A stretch of DNA of 64,000 nt from Rhizobiales bacterium 62-47 (GTDB lineage Bacteria > Pseudomonadota > Alphaproteobacteria > Rhizobiales > Xanthobacteraceae): positions 437,812 through 501,811 of the forward strand of contig MKVX01000023.1 of assembly GCA_001899255.1 (NCBI GenBank), given 5' to 3'. Below, piece by piece: positions 1-8,124 of this stretch; the first letter of the stretch is position 1; each line of letters begins with the position of its first letter. The position numbers and the translations under genes were made by a program. The notes beneath the pieces were generated by a model, which was given only the letters and a program-made list of their open reading frames with translations, searched no databases and was not told the origin of the DNA.

Positions 1-1182
1 CTCTTCAACGAGCGCCGAGTTCTCGACTTTCTGATTCACATCCGTGAGCTGGAAAGTCACATACGGCACATCGAGCCATTGATGGTTCTTGTAACCGGCT
101 TCCTTCGAGAAGGTGATCTCGCCGCGCGTGCCTGTCAGCTTGGTGTCCTCCAACGCCTTGATAAGCGCGTCCGGCTCCGTCGATTTCGCGCGCTTGATGG
201 CATCCGCGATCACCAGCAACGAATCCGCGGCCTGGAACAATAGGCGGTTCGGCTGATTCTTGGTCTTCGCGGTATAAGCATCGCCGATCTGCTTGCCCAT
301 TGGGGGCTGCTTCATCTTCGGATGGTAGAGGCCGAACACCAACAGCCCCTTGCCGGCTTCCTTCACGTTCTGCCAGAAGTCCGGATAGTCAGCGAGACCG
401 GAGGCGTCATAGAACCAGGTCTTGGCCGATGGCGCGATACCCTGTTCATAGACCTGGTTCATCATGATGTAGGCGGCCGGCGGCAACATGACGTCGATCA
501 CGGCGTCCGGCGGATTGGCGCGCAGGGGCAAAATGGCCGGCAGGAAATCCTTCGACGCCCGGTCCAGCGTCTCATATTTGTATTCGACGTTCGGCGCCTG
601 CTCCTTGAGCTTGGCGCCAATCACCTTGGCAAGGCCGATGCCATAGTCAGTGTTCTCCGCAAAGGCCACAACCCGCTTCACGCCGAGCGATTTCATCGTT
701 GCGGCGACCGCGTCGCCCACGTGATTGTTGTAGTTGCCCGGATTGAAGACCTCGGCGTACCCCTTTTCGCGGATCGCGTCCGACCAGCCGTTCGTGTTGA
801 CGTAGGGAATATGATAGCGATGCGCGACTTCCATCCCGGCCAATGCAGCCGAACTCTGATGTTCGCCGGTGATGGCCACGACCTTATCGCGGGTGATCAG
901 CTTCTCGACCGCAGCGCGCGCCTTTTCCGGGAGTCCCTGCGTATCCTCGATCACCAATTCCACGGGGCGGCCGTCGATCCCGCCAGCGTCGTTGATGATC
1001 TTGGCGGTCACTTCGAGGCCATCCTTGACCTGAGTGCCCTGAACGACCGAGCCAGGCGGCGATTGCGTGATGGTGACGCCAATCTTGATGGGATCGGCGG
1101 CTTGCGCGCCGACTGACAAAGCTATCAATGCTGCAGATGCGAGCCCTGCCCGCACAGCGCTGCGGCGCGAAATTGTCGCCAT
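1..1182 (-). CDS. ABC transporter substrate-binding protein, branched-chain amino acid type (3' end beyond the window)
   Basis: The frame is open from an ATG at 1182 to the window edge, giving 394 residues without a stop, so the C-terminus is missing. A purine-rich Shine-Dalgarno (GGGAGAGA) precedes the ATG. The N-terminus has a twin-arginine-like export signal (SRRSAVRAG, a hydrophobic stretch, then AQA-A), and the mature part begins ADPIKIGVTITQSPPG, typical of the Liv/AmiC periplasmic binding fold. It would bind a small organic ligand in the periplasm for a Liv-type importer, whose other genes would lie to the left of the window. It lies 291 bp downstream of the intradiol dioxygenase on the same strand, so an aromatic or related ligand is possible. 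The family is clear; the ligand is unknown. Confidence 0.88.
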   Translation of the reverse strand, partial: MATISRRSAVRAGLASAALIALSVGAQAADPIKIGVTITQSPPGSVVQGTQVKDGLEVTAKIINDAGGIDGRPVELVIEDTQGLPEKARAAVEKLITRDKVVAITGEHQSSAALAGMEVAHRYHIPYVNTNGWSDAIREKGYAEVFNPGNYNNHVGDAVAATMKSLGVKRVVAFAENTDYGIGLAKVIGAKLKEQAPNVEYKYETLDRASKDFLPAILPLRANPPDAVIDVMLPPAAYIMMNQVYEQGIAPSAKTWFYDASGLADYPDFWQNVKEAGKGLLVFGLYHPKMKQPPMGKQIGDAYTAKTKNQPNRLLFQAADSLLVIADAIKRAKSTEPDALIKALEDTKLTGTRGEITFSKEAGYKNHQWLDVPYVTFQLTDVNQKVENSALVEE

Positions 1183-1473
1183 CGTGGTCTCTCTCCCTAT
1201 CGGATCGCTTCTTGAATTGAGCGTCCGGGCAGTATGAGCGAAACATATACAGCTTGGCAAGCATCGGCGTCATAATTGTAAGTTGCCCGAGCACACAGCT
1301 ATGTTGATCGCTGCGATTGGCTCGCGTCACGGATCACAAGAGCAGCAGCAACGGCAAGCACAGCCTGAATACACGTTCGACAAGCAACGGCGTTACTCAC
1401 GATAGATGCGATGCCGCGGACGCCGCCACGAGACGGTTACGTCAGGGGCGTCCTCATCTCCCGACCGAACTGA

Positions 1474-2364
1474 CTACGATGCTCCCGCTTCTGATGCGGC
1501 CGTATCCGGCTTCAACCCGAAATCGTAGTTGAGGTGATAGTAGGGGGTGTCCCGCATCTGGCCGTCCGCCGCCAATCCCGGCTCATGCCGAACGAACTCC
1601 CGGATCAAACTATCCTTGACGCCGAACACCACGTCGGAATCCAGATACTTGTCGCCAGCAACAAAGACATGGGTCACGAGTTGCTCGAAGCCCGGTGCGG
1701 ATATCATGAAGTGAACATGCGCCGGCCGCCAGGGATGCCGTCCCTGCGATTCCAGCATTTCACCGGTTGGGCCGTCGTGCGGGACCGGATAAGCGGCAGG
1801 CTTGATCGACCAGAACCGGAAACGACCATTCTCGTCAGCGTGAAATCTTGCCCGCATCGCCAGATCGCCGATCTTGTCGAGCTGCTGCACATCGTAATAG
1901 CCATCGTCATCGGAGTGCCACACGTCGATGACTGCGTTGGCGATCGGCCGACCGTCCGGCGACGAGACCGAACCGGTAACGATCATTGCATCGCCCTCCA
2001 TTCCCCCGGAAATATCTTCACCAAGCGCCTTGTCCGGCCGTGCTTCCACGAAGAACGGCCCCAATACGGTCGTCTCGGTGACACCTTCCAAATGGCCGTG
2101 ATTGATGACGTCGACCAGCATCGACGCGCCGAGCGTATCCGACAGCAGAATGAACTCCTGCCGTTTATCGCTGCACATATGTCCCGTGCGGGTGAGAAAA
2201 TCGATCCCCTGCTCCCACTCCTTCTGGGTTGGCCGGATCTCGCGAATGAAAGCGTGCAGATGCCGTACCAGAGCTTCATTGATCTGCTTGATGCGCGGGT
2301 TGCCAGTGTTCTGAATGCGCGCCAGGACGGCATCGGTGATACTCGTTTCGCTAAAGTTACGCAT
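1474..2364 (-). CDS. Intradiol ring-cleavage dioxygenase, probably hydroxyquinol 1,2-dioxygenase
   Basis: This 296-residue protein has the two-part layout of catechol/hydroxyquinol dioxygenases: an N-terminal helical dimerisation domain (residues 1-100) and a C-terminal beta-sandwich with the Fe(III) site. Visible candidate iron ligands are Tyr157 (GYYDVQ), Tyr192 (AAYPVPHDGP) and His216/His218 (RPAHVHF). The length and the DVWHSDDDGYYDVQ context fit hydroxyquinol 1,2-dioxygenase, which opens benzene-1,2,4-triol to maleylacetate; catechol 1,2-dioxygenase is the alternative. The ATG at 2364 was chosen because GGAGG lies six bases upstream and the family begins here; a longer in-frame reading runs back into the upstream gene. 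It is probably co-transcribed with the alpha/beta hydrolase upstream. Confidence 0.88.
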   Translation of the reverse strand: MRNFSETSITDAVLARIQNTGNPRIKQINEALVRHLHAFIREIRPTQKEWEQGIDFLTRTGHMCSDKRQEFILLSDTLGASMLVDVINHGHLEGVTETTVLGPFFVEARPDKALGEDISGGMEGDAMIVTGSVSSPDGRPIANAVIDVWHSDDDGYYDVQQLDKIGDLAMRARFHADENGRFRFWSIKPAAYPVPHDGPTGEMLESQGRHPWRPAHVHFMISAPGFEQLVTHVFVAGDKYLDSDVVFGVKDSLIREFVRHEPGLAADGQMRDTPYYHLNYDFGLKPDTAASEAGAS

Positions 2365-2462
2365 GAAACCTCCAGTGTTCACTTTCTCGGCCGCCGCAGG
2401 ATGCGCGCCTATTGTTGGGCAAGGCAGTGTTGCCAGATGGGCGACAGCATGCCCGCAAGATT

Positions 2463-3311
2463 TCAGCTTCCAAACCCGTGCCGCCAATGCCCACAAGCAA
2501 CCGCGCTGAGAAAGCCATCGACCTGCGCATTGAACGCGGCCGGTTCCTCGAGATTGATCGCATGGCCGGTGTTGGGACAAATCCATAGCCCGGCGTTCGG
2601 CAGAACGGATTTTAACATCAGGTTGGTCTCGATGCATGGCGCATCTTCGTCCCCCACCATCAGCAGAACTGGAATTGTCATACGCGCAAACTGCTGCTGA
2701 AAATCATGCAGCGAGGGCCGCAAAGTCTGATAACGCATCATAGTATGGGTCATGCCTTGCGGCGAATGCTGCGTCAGATGATCGACGAAATCCTGCCAGC
2801 CCCGCGGATCCTTGCGTTTGAGCTGAATCCGGGTGGGACTGTGTCCCATTTCCTGGGCCATCGCCGCCATACCGCGCTCAAGAAACCCGCGCGCGAACTC
2901 CGGCGTCTCTTTCATCCAGGTTTCGCGAAGCGCCGGCGGCGAGCCAGACCCCGCGCCGGCGACCACCATCGCACTCACCTTGTCGGGATAACGCAACCCG
3001 AATTGCAGCGCCGCGTATCCGCCCATGCTCAATCCGACGATATGAGCGCGTTCGACGCCAACGCCACGCATGACCGCCACGATATCATCGACGGCAAACT
3101 CCCAGCCATACAACTGCGGATCATCCGGCACGTCGCTCGGCGGATAGCCACGCGCATTATAGGTGATGCAGCGATAGGCCCGCGAGAAGTAACGAACCTG
3201 CGCTTCCCATTCGCGATGGTCCGCACCCAACTCATGCACGAAGACGATCGGATAACCTTCGCCGGTTTGTTCGACGTAGAGCCTGGCCCCGTTGGATTCG
3301 ATAAGTGGCAT
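2463..3311 (-). CDS. Alpha/beta hydrolase, 3-oxoadipate enol-lactonase-like
   Basis: This 282-residue alpha/beta-hydrolase-fold enzyme has its nucleophile elbow GLSMGG with Ser95, an oxyanion-hole region VHELGAD, a probable acid in VGDEDAP and a catalytic His in NTGHAINLEEP. These place it with the enol-lactonase/esterase group. It lies 98 bp upstream of the intradiol dioxygenase on the same strand and downstream of the MocR-type gene, so a role in the same aromatic pathway is reasonable (hydrolysis of a ring-cleavage product or of an ester feeding the pathway). Substrate specificity cannot be read from the sequence. The C-terminal tail (CGHWRHGFGS) is slightly longer than usual. Confidence 0.82.
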   Translation of the reverse strand: MPLIESNGARLYVEQTGEGYPIVFVHELGADHREWEAQVRYFSRAYRCITYNARGYPPSDVPDDPQLYGWEFAVDDIVAVMRGVGVERAHIVGLSMGGYAALQFGLRYPDKVSAMVVAGAGSGSPPALRETWMKETPEFARGFLERGMAAMAQEMGHSPTRIQLKRKDPRGWQDFVDHLTQHSPQGMTHTMMRYQTLRPSLHDFQQQFARMTIPVLLMVGDEDAPCIETNLMLKSVLPNAGLWICPNTGHAINLEEPAAFNAQVDGFLSAVACGHWRHGFGS

Positions 3312-3409
3312 TGTTCGCCCTTCTTGGTCCGCGATTCCTGCCTACGTTCATTGCTCGCGCACGGTAACTTCGGCAGCAGGTTCTTCAAGTGTCCTGTCGT
3401 GCGACAGCA

Positions 3410-4786
3410 TCAGACGATCTGCACATTCGCAACCGGCGACCTCAGGGCATTGGCCAATACGTGGAGGGCCTGTGCGAGTTCGGCGCGATTGCGCGCGGCC
3501 CCCAATGAAACCCGGACGGAATGCGGCGCCGACGCATTCACTGCAAATGCGTCGCCTCCGACAACCGCCAATCCGTCGCGTAAGACATGCGAGACGAAAT
3601 CGTTGCAATTCCACTGACGTGGCAAAGTCAGCCAGAGATGGTGTCCGCCGGGCGATGCCGCGAACGACAACCCCTTCAGGATCTTCGACGCGAGTTGTTG
3701 CCGACCGCTGGATTCGTTACGAATGGCGGTGACGATCTGGTCTGCGGTCCCCGACCTAAGCCAATGCGTGACCAACGCGACCATCAGCGGCGGTGGCATC
3801 TGCATCGTCGCTTGCAGGATGCTGCGCATAAGTTGCTCCGATGCTGCATCCGGTACCAGCAAGTACGCCACGCGCAAGGCTGGCGCGATGCATTTCGACA
3901 GGCTGACGGCAAGATAGCTGCGCTCGGGAATCAGGTTCGAAATCGGCGAGGCCGAGGGATCAAGCCAACCGTAAGCATCGTCCTCGATCAGGAACCCGCC
4001 GCTCGCGCGAATGATGGCGGCAATTGCCTTGCGCCGCGCCGGCGACAACGTCGCTGTGGTTGGGTTATGGAGTGTCGGAACAAGATACACCGCTTTGGGC
4101 TGATGCAGGCGGCACGCATCCTCCAGCGCATCGGGCTTGATGCCCTCGGCATCCATCTCAACGCCGACGAGGCGCACACCGAGCTTCGCCGCAGCAGCTT
4201 TCATACCGGGAAACGTCAATTGCTCGGTGAGCACGACATCGCCCGGGGAAGTCAGCGACAACAGCAGATTGAAAAGGATCGCCTGGCTGCCCGGATAAAC
4301 GACCAGGCGATCGGCGGACGCCCGCGGAACGCGGCGTCGCAACCAGTCAGCCGCCGCCGCCCGCTCCTCATCGCTGCCACCGGGATGTTGATAGCTCAGA
4401 TACGCCGTCAATCCCGTTTGATTCCGAATGGCGGCCAGTCCTTGCGTGATGCGGACGTCCAGATTGGCTTCGACCGGATGCGGCGGCACGTTCATCGAGA
4501 GATCGATCTTGACCTGATAGGGTATGTCCGACGCCGCGCGCGCACTCGTTTCCGAAACGAATGTGCCCTGCCCCACGTGAGCATCCAGCAATCCCCTGCG
4601 CCGCGCCTCGCCATAGGCGCGCGTGACGGTGGTCAGATCGACATCTAGCGATTTCGCGAGCGCGCGATGGGTGGGCAATTGCTGTCCCCGCACCAATCGT
4701 CCGCTAGCGATATCCGACGACAGCGCCTCCACGATCCGCAGGTAAATCGGACCTGTCCCATCGGATATTGTCGGGTTCCAATCCAT
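3410..4786 (-). CDS. MocR-family transcriptional regulator (GntR wHTH plus aminotransferase-like domain)
   Basis: This 458-residue fusion has a GntR-type winged helix (about residues 10-78, with the recognition-helix region RALAKSLDVDLTTVTRAYGE) and a fold-type I PLP-dependent aminotransferase-like domain (about 110-458). The Schiff-base lysine is Lys298 in SLSKCIAPALR, and NPTTATLS and EDDAYGW are other typical elements. MocR proteins sense PLP or amino compounds and usually control a divergent gene. Here the divergent gene is the DUF983 protein at 4861; the hydrolase and dioxygenase lie downstream on its own strand. The ATG at 4786 was chosen because translation from further upstream would read through the operator-like repeats. 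The effector is unknown. Confidence 0.88.
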   Translation of the reverse strand: MDWNPTISDGTGPIYLRIVEALSSDIASGRLVRGQQLPTHRALAKSLDVDLTTVTRAYGEARRRGLLDAHVGQGTFVSETSARAASDIPYQVKIDLSMNVPPHPVEANLDVRITQGLAAIRNQTGLTAYLSYQHPGGSDEERAAAADWLRRRVPRASADRLVVYPGSQAILFNLLLSLTSPGDVVLTEQLTFPGMKAAAAKLGVRLVGVEMDAEGIKPDALEDACRLHQPKAVYLVPTLHNPTTATLSPARRKAIAAIIRASGGFLIEDDAYGWLDPSASPISNLIPERSYLAVSLSKCIAPALRVAYLLVPDAASEQLMRSILQATMQMPPPLMVALVTHWLRSGTADQIVTAIRNESSGRQQLASKILKGLSFAASPGGHHLWLTLPRQWNCNDFVSHVLRDGLAVVGGDAFAVNASAPHSVRVSLGAARNRAELAQALHVLANALRSPVANVQIV

Positions 4787-4797
4787 GCAATACCACC

Positions 4798-4834
4798 ATA
4801 TTGTTTTGATTGTCTGCGACAATACGGATATTGT
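4798..4834. promoter_or_regulatory. Operator-like repeats between the divergent MocR and DUF983 genes
   Basis: The 74-bp divergent region holds two direct copies of ATATTGT (4798-4804 and 4828-4834) flanking a perfect inverted repeat ATTGTC-TGC-GACAAT (4809-4823). A third ATATTGT lies at 4765-4771 just inside the regulator gene, so the copies are spaced 33 and 30 bp apart, about three helical turns. Direct repeats of this kind in a divergent promoter are the usual binding pattern of MocR proteins. The repeats are seen in the sequence; their use as the operator is inferred. Confidence 0.55.
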
Positions 4835-4860
4835 ATGGCTCACGCAAGAGGAGCACGACA

Positions 4861-5301
4861 ATGACCTCAGGATCGCAACAGACTCCCCTCCTACAGGCAA
4901 TGGGCCGCGGATTTTGCGGCAAATGCCCGAACTGTGGCGAAGGAAAGCTGTTCAGCCGCTTTCTCAAGGTTGCGAACAACTGCGAAGCGTGTGGTGAGGA
5001 ATTCCATCATCACCGGGCGGACGACTTTCCCGCCTACCTCGTCATCGTTGCCGTCGGTCACATCGTGGTGCCGCTCATCCTGGCCGTCGAGACCGCGTAT
5101 GCGCCGCCTTATTGGCTACACGCCCTCATCTGGCTGCCACTCACCTTCTTCAGTGCGCTTGCCTTGCTGCAGCCGACCAAAGGGGCAATCGTCGGGATGC
5201 AGTGGCAGGTCGGCATGCATGGCTTCGAAGCCGTGCGGAGGCAGCGTGCCGCTCGCAGCCTGGCGCAATCGGCAAGCGTCTCGCCATCCGGCGCTATCTG
5301 A
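4861..5301 (+). CDS. DUF983 family membrane protein with zinc-ribbon N-terminus
   Basis: This 146-residue protein starts at the ATG preceded by a strong GAGGAG ribosome site. The N-terminal cytosolic part carries paired cysteines (Cys19, Cys22, Cys25 in FCGKCPNCG and Cys41, Cys44 in CEACGEEF), suggesting a metal-binding knuckle. It is followed by about two membrane segments (roughly residues 57-80 and 84-110) and a basic tail. This matches DUF983, a common alphaproteobacterial family of unknown function. It is transcribed divergently from the MocR-type gene across a repeat-rich 74-bp promoter and ends in front of a strong hairpin terminator, so it looks monocistronic. Confidence 0.8.
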   Translation: MTSGSQQTPLLQAMGRGFCGKCPNCGEGKLFSRFLKVANNCEACGEEFHHHRADDFPAYLVIVAVGHIVVPLILAVETAYAPPYWLHALIWLPLTFFSALALLQPTKGAIVGMQWQVGMHGFEAVRRQRAARSLAQSASVSPSGAI

Positions 5302-5330
5302 TCACTCGGTATAGTTCGACAAAAGTACAG

Positions 5331-5360
5331 GCCCACATCGATGTTCGATGTGGGCTTTGT
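5331..5360 (+). terminator. Intrinsic terminator after the DUF983 gene
   Basis: A perfect 11-bp stem (GCCCACATCGA at 5331-5341 and its complement at 5345-5355) closes a 3-nt TGT loop and is followed by TTTGT. It lies 30 bp after the DUF983 stop, the expected place for a factor-independent terminator, although the T tract is short. Confidence 0.65.
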
Positions 5361-5518
5361 CGTCATGTCGGAGATGCATTGCCGACGTCTGGCACTTGCC
5401 TTCTGATCGATTTTTTGCGGTCGATCACCGCGCGATCATGAGTGCGACGATCGCTGCAAAGACGCGACCAAATACCAGAGCACCTGATTGCCCAGAATCG
5501 ATTGAATAGAGATTCCCA

Positions 5519-5560
5519 TTCCACGGATCGAGGTTCGCCGTGGAAGTTTATCGTCTTTTT
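5519..5560 (+). promoter_or_regulatory. Hairpin with T tract upstream of the CMD/ABC operon (attenuator or terminator)
   Basis: TTCCACGG (5519-5526) pairs perfectly with CCGTGGAA (5538-5545), and the loop can add a CGA/TCG inner stem. It is followed by GTTTATCGTC and six Ts (5555-5560). The hairpin lies about 120 bp before the operon that starts at 5679 and about 160 bp after the previous terminator, so it could be a leader attenuator, a small-RNA end or simply a second terminator. The rest of 5361-5678 shows no gene I can support. Confidence 0.4.
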
Positions 5561-5678
5561 TGTGCGTGCCCTCTCTTGCCGCTGAAAAGGGCCTAAGAAA
5601 GCGCCATGTCGAAGTGAGCCGATGCAGCGACGTCGGCTCGATCCGCGCAAGAATCCTCGCTCATACTGGAAATTTACC

Positions 5679-6248
5679 ATGTCCCGTCTCCCCCTACGCA
5701 CCATTGAAGACGCTCCCGAAGCCGCCAAGGCTGGCCTGGAGAGCGCGCAAAAGAACAACGGCTTCCTGCCGAACCTGGTCCGCCTGTTGGCCAATGCTCC
5801 GGTCGCTCTGGAAACCTATCAAACCGTTTCGGGCATCAACGCCCGCAGCGGCCTGACCCTCGCCGAACGCGAGGCAGTGCAGATCACCGCTGCCGCGACT
5901 CACGGATGCGGTTTCTGCGTCGCGGGTCACACCGCCGTTGCCTACAAGAAGGCGGGACTGAAGGAGCCGGCGGTCGAAGCGTTGCGTCACGGCAATCATG
6001 GTGACGATGCCCGGCTGAACGCGGTGGCAGACTTCACCCGTGCGGTCATTCGCAGCCGTGGCAACGTTGACGATGCCGAACTGAAGTCGTTCCGCGCAGC
6101 GGGCTTCAGCGAAGCGAACGCCCTGGAAGTCGTCCTCGGTGTCAGCCTCGCGACCCTATGCAACTTCGCCAACAACCTCGGCCAGCCGGCGCTCAACGCC
6201 GAACTGCAGCCCTATGCCTGGGTTCGCCCGGCCGCCGCCGCCGAATAA
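5679..6248 (+). CDS. AhpD-like / carboxymuconolactone decarboxylase family protein
   Basis: This 189-residue all-helical CMD/AhpD-fold protein has the redox motif CxxCxxxH (Cys77, Cys80, His84 in HGCGFCVAGH), as in AhpD-type alkylhydroperoxidase-like proteins. The cysteines suggest a peroxide- or disulfide-linked function rather than decarboxylation. It opens an operon with a flavoprotein related to acyl-CoA dehydrogenases and an SsuABC-like importer. That association suggests detoxifying a by-product of oxidative degradation of the imported compound. The ATG at 5679 has only a weak purine stretch upstream (GGAAATTT) but matches the usual N-terminus of the family. The substrate is unknown. 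Confidence 0.8.
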   Translation: MSRLPLRTIEDAPEAAKAGLESAQKNNGFLPNLVRLLANAPVALETYQTVSGINARSGLTLAEREAVQITAAATHGCGFCVAGHTAVAYKKAGLKEPAVEALRHGNHGDDARLNAVADFTRAVIRSRGNVDDAELKSFRAAGFSEANALEVVLGVSLATLCNFANNLGQPALNAELQPYAWVRPAAAAE

Positions 6249-6270
6249 TCCCACACGCAGAGTTAGTCCC

Positions 6271-7356
6271 ATGACCGAGTTACCTGCCGATCTTGCCGCA
6301 TGGCTGGATAGCGCCGCCCACGATCTCGATACGGGAGCCAACGTACATGCGTTGCTCCCCACGCTTGCCGATGCAGGCTTGTTCAAAATCGGCGTACCTG
6401 CGTCTCTCGGCGGCACCGGCGGGGACGCCACCGATGCGGTCGCGGCAATTGCTGCGGTTTCGGATCGGTCGCTTGCGGCCGGCTTCGTGTTCTGGGGCCA
6501 TCGGACATTCATCGAATATTTGCTGCAGAGCCCGAATACCGCGTTGCGGGATCGCTTGCTGCCTGACCTGTTGACCGGCCGCAGGGCCGGCGCAACTGGC
6601 CTGTCGAATGCGATGAAATTCCTCTCCGGCATCGAAGGCTTGCAGATCAAGGCAAGCCAGGCTGGCGACAATCTTCGCATCGACGGCAAATTGCCGTGGA
6701 TCACCAATCTTCATGTGGATGGTTTCGACGCCGCCGCCGCCGTACAGGGCGCTGGCGATGCGCCTGCCTTTATCGCGAGCCTGTCATCGGATGACGCAGG
6801 CCTGACACGCTCTCCCGATCTCGACCTGATGGCGATGCGCGGGACCAGCACCGCAGCCATCACGATCGACAACGTCACGATCGATGCCAGCCGCATTATC
6901 CATCCGAACGCCGGCGAATGGTTGCCGAAAGTGCGCCCCGCCTTCCTCGGCATGCAATGCGCGATGTCGATTGGCGTTGCGCGTCGCGCCCTTGCCGAAA
7001 CAAATGCTTTGCTTGGCACCGGCCGCGGTGTTCTCGCGACGCCGCTGGACGAACTGGTCGACGATCTGGAGGAAGCCGAAGCCGAACTTCTCAAGGGATT
7101 GCGTGACAATCGCTTCGAGACCGGAGCGGAAGCCCTGTTCAGTTTGCGCATTCGCCTCGCCGATATCGCCGCTGCGGCCGTGCAGCTCGAGCTCTCGGCC
7201 TCCGGCGGCCGTGCGTATCTCTCCGTACCCGGCAAGGGCATTCAGCGCCGGCTACGCGAGGTGGCGTTCATCCCGCTGGTTACACCGAGCCTCGTTCAAT
7301 TGAAGACGGCGCTGGTCTCGCAAAGCCAGCGTGCCACGATCAAGGAGCCGGCATGA
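6271..7356 (+). CDS. Acyl-CoA dehydrogenase-like flavoprotein (SfnB/DszC-like monooxygenase candidate)
   Basis: This 361-residue protein resembles the acyl-CoA dehydrogenase superfamily: an N-terminal helical segment (LADAGLFKIGVPASLGGTGG), a central region with GATGLSNAMK and MAMRGTSTAAITIDNVTID, and a C-terminal helical bundle. Members of this branch found beside SsuABC-like transporters are often flavin-dependent monooxygenases of organosulfur compounds (SfnB/DszC group) rather than true dehydrogenases. It begins 22 bp after the CMD-like gene, and its stop overlaps the ATPase start by 4 bp (ATGA), so the operon is translationally coupled. The fold family is fairly secure; the reaction and substrate are inference. 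Confidence 0.75.
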   Translation: MTELPADLAAWLDSAAHDLDTGANVHALLPTLADAGLFKIGVPASLGGTGGDATDAVAAIAAVSDRSLAAGFVFWGHRTFIEYLLQSPNTALRDRLLPDLLTGRRAGATGLSNAMKFLSGIEGLQIKASQAGDNLRIDGKLPWITNLHVDGFDAAAAVQGAGDAPAFIASLSSDDAGLTRSPDLDLMAMRGTSTAAITIDNVTIDASRIIHPNAGEWLPKVRPAFLGMQCAMSIGVARRALAETNALLGTGRGVLATPLDELVDDLEEAEAELLKGLRDNRFETGAEALFSLRIRLADIAAAAVQLELSASGGRAYLSVPGKGIQRRLREVAFIPLVTPSLVQLKTALVSQSQRATIKEPA

Positions 7357-8117
7357 CAGCGCGTCTGCTCGAGGCAAGCCAGGTCAGCCTGAGATATCCC
7401 GGCGCGACTCAACCCATTCTGGCGGAATTCGACTTCGCACTGGATCCGGGCGAGGTGGTCACGATTCTCGGACCGAGCGGCGTCGGCAAGTCCAGCCTGC
7501 TTCGTGTGCTGGCGGGATTGCAGCCACCGACCGAAGGTGCCGTGCAAATGCACGGCGACGCCCTTCACGGCGTCCATCCTCGGGTTGCGATCGCCTTCCA
7601 GGATCCCAGCCTGCTGCCCTGGTTGTCGCTCGAGAAGAACGTGGCGTTCGGCCTCAATTTCAATCACCAGCCGAACCTGTCGCGCGCGGAAAGCCGCGCA
7701 CGCGTCGACGCTGCGATTGGCGAAGTCGGACTGACGCACGCGCGTCGGCATTTTCCCGATCAGCTTTCGGGCGGCATGGCGCAGCGCGCCGCACTCGCTC
7801 GCTGCCTCGCGCGCAAGCCTGAAATCCTGATGCTCGACGAGCCATTCGGTGCGCTTGACGAGGTAACGCGTACTGAGATGCAACATCTCCTGCTCAAGGT
7901 GGTGCGCGACTTCCAGACCGCCGCGGTGATGATCACCCACGACATCGACGAGGCGTTGCTGGTGTCGGATCGCATCCTGCTACTGGGCGGCACGCCAGCA
8001 CATCAGATCGGCGACTGGTCGATCGACTTGCCCAAGCCACGCGAAGACTACGTTGCCGAGCTTGGCGCCATCCGCATCGAAATTCTCTCGACGCTGCAGA
8101 ATGCGCGTCGCCACTAA
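7353..8117 (+). CDS. ABC transporter ATP-binding protein, SsuB/TauB/NrtD type
   Basis: This 254-residue nucleotide-binding subunit has Walker A GPSGVGKSS (residues 40-48), Q-loop AFQDPSLLPWLS, signature LSGGMAQRAALAR, Walker B ILMLDEPFGALD and switch His in MITHDIDEA. The sequence style (QDPSLLPW and LDEPFGALDEVTRTEMQ) is that of nitrate/sulfonate/taurine importers. It energises uptake through the permease at 9312 with the binding protein at 8125. The start ATG overlaps the stop of the preceding flavoprotein gene. Confidence 0.92.
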   Translation: MTARLLEASQVSLRYPGATQPILAEFDFALDPGEVVTILGPSGVGKSSLLRVLAGLQPPTEGAVQMHGDALHGVHPRVAIAFQDPSLLPWLSLEKNVAFGLNFNHQPNLSRAESRARVDAAIGEVGLTHARRHFPDQLSGGMAQRAALARCLARKPEILMLDEPFGALDEVTRTEMQHLLLKVVRDFQTAAVMITHDIDEALLVSDRILLLGGTPAHQIGDWSIDLPKPREDYVAELGAIRIEILSTLQNARRH

Positions 8118-8124
8118 AGGAACG

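Noticed and set aside
1534..2700. A 388-codon plus-strand open frame opposite the dioxygenase and hydrolase genes
   Set aside because: Iron-ligand and catalytic motifs are on the minus strand; the antisense product has no family likeness.
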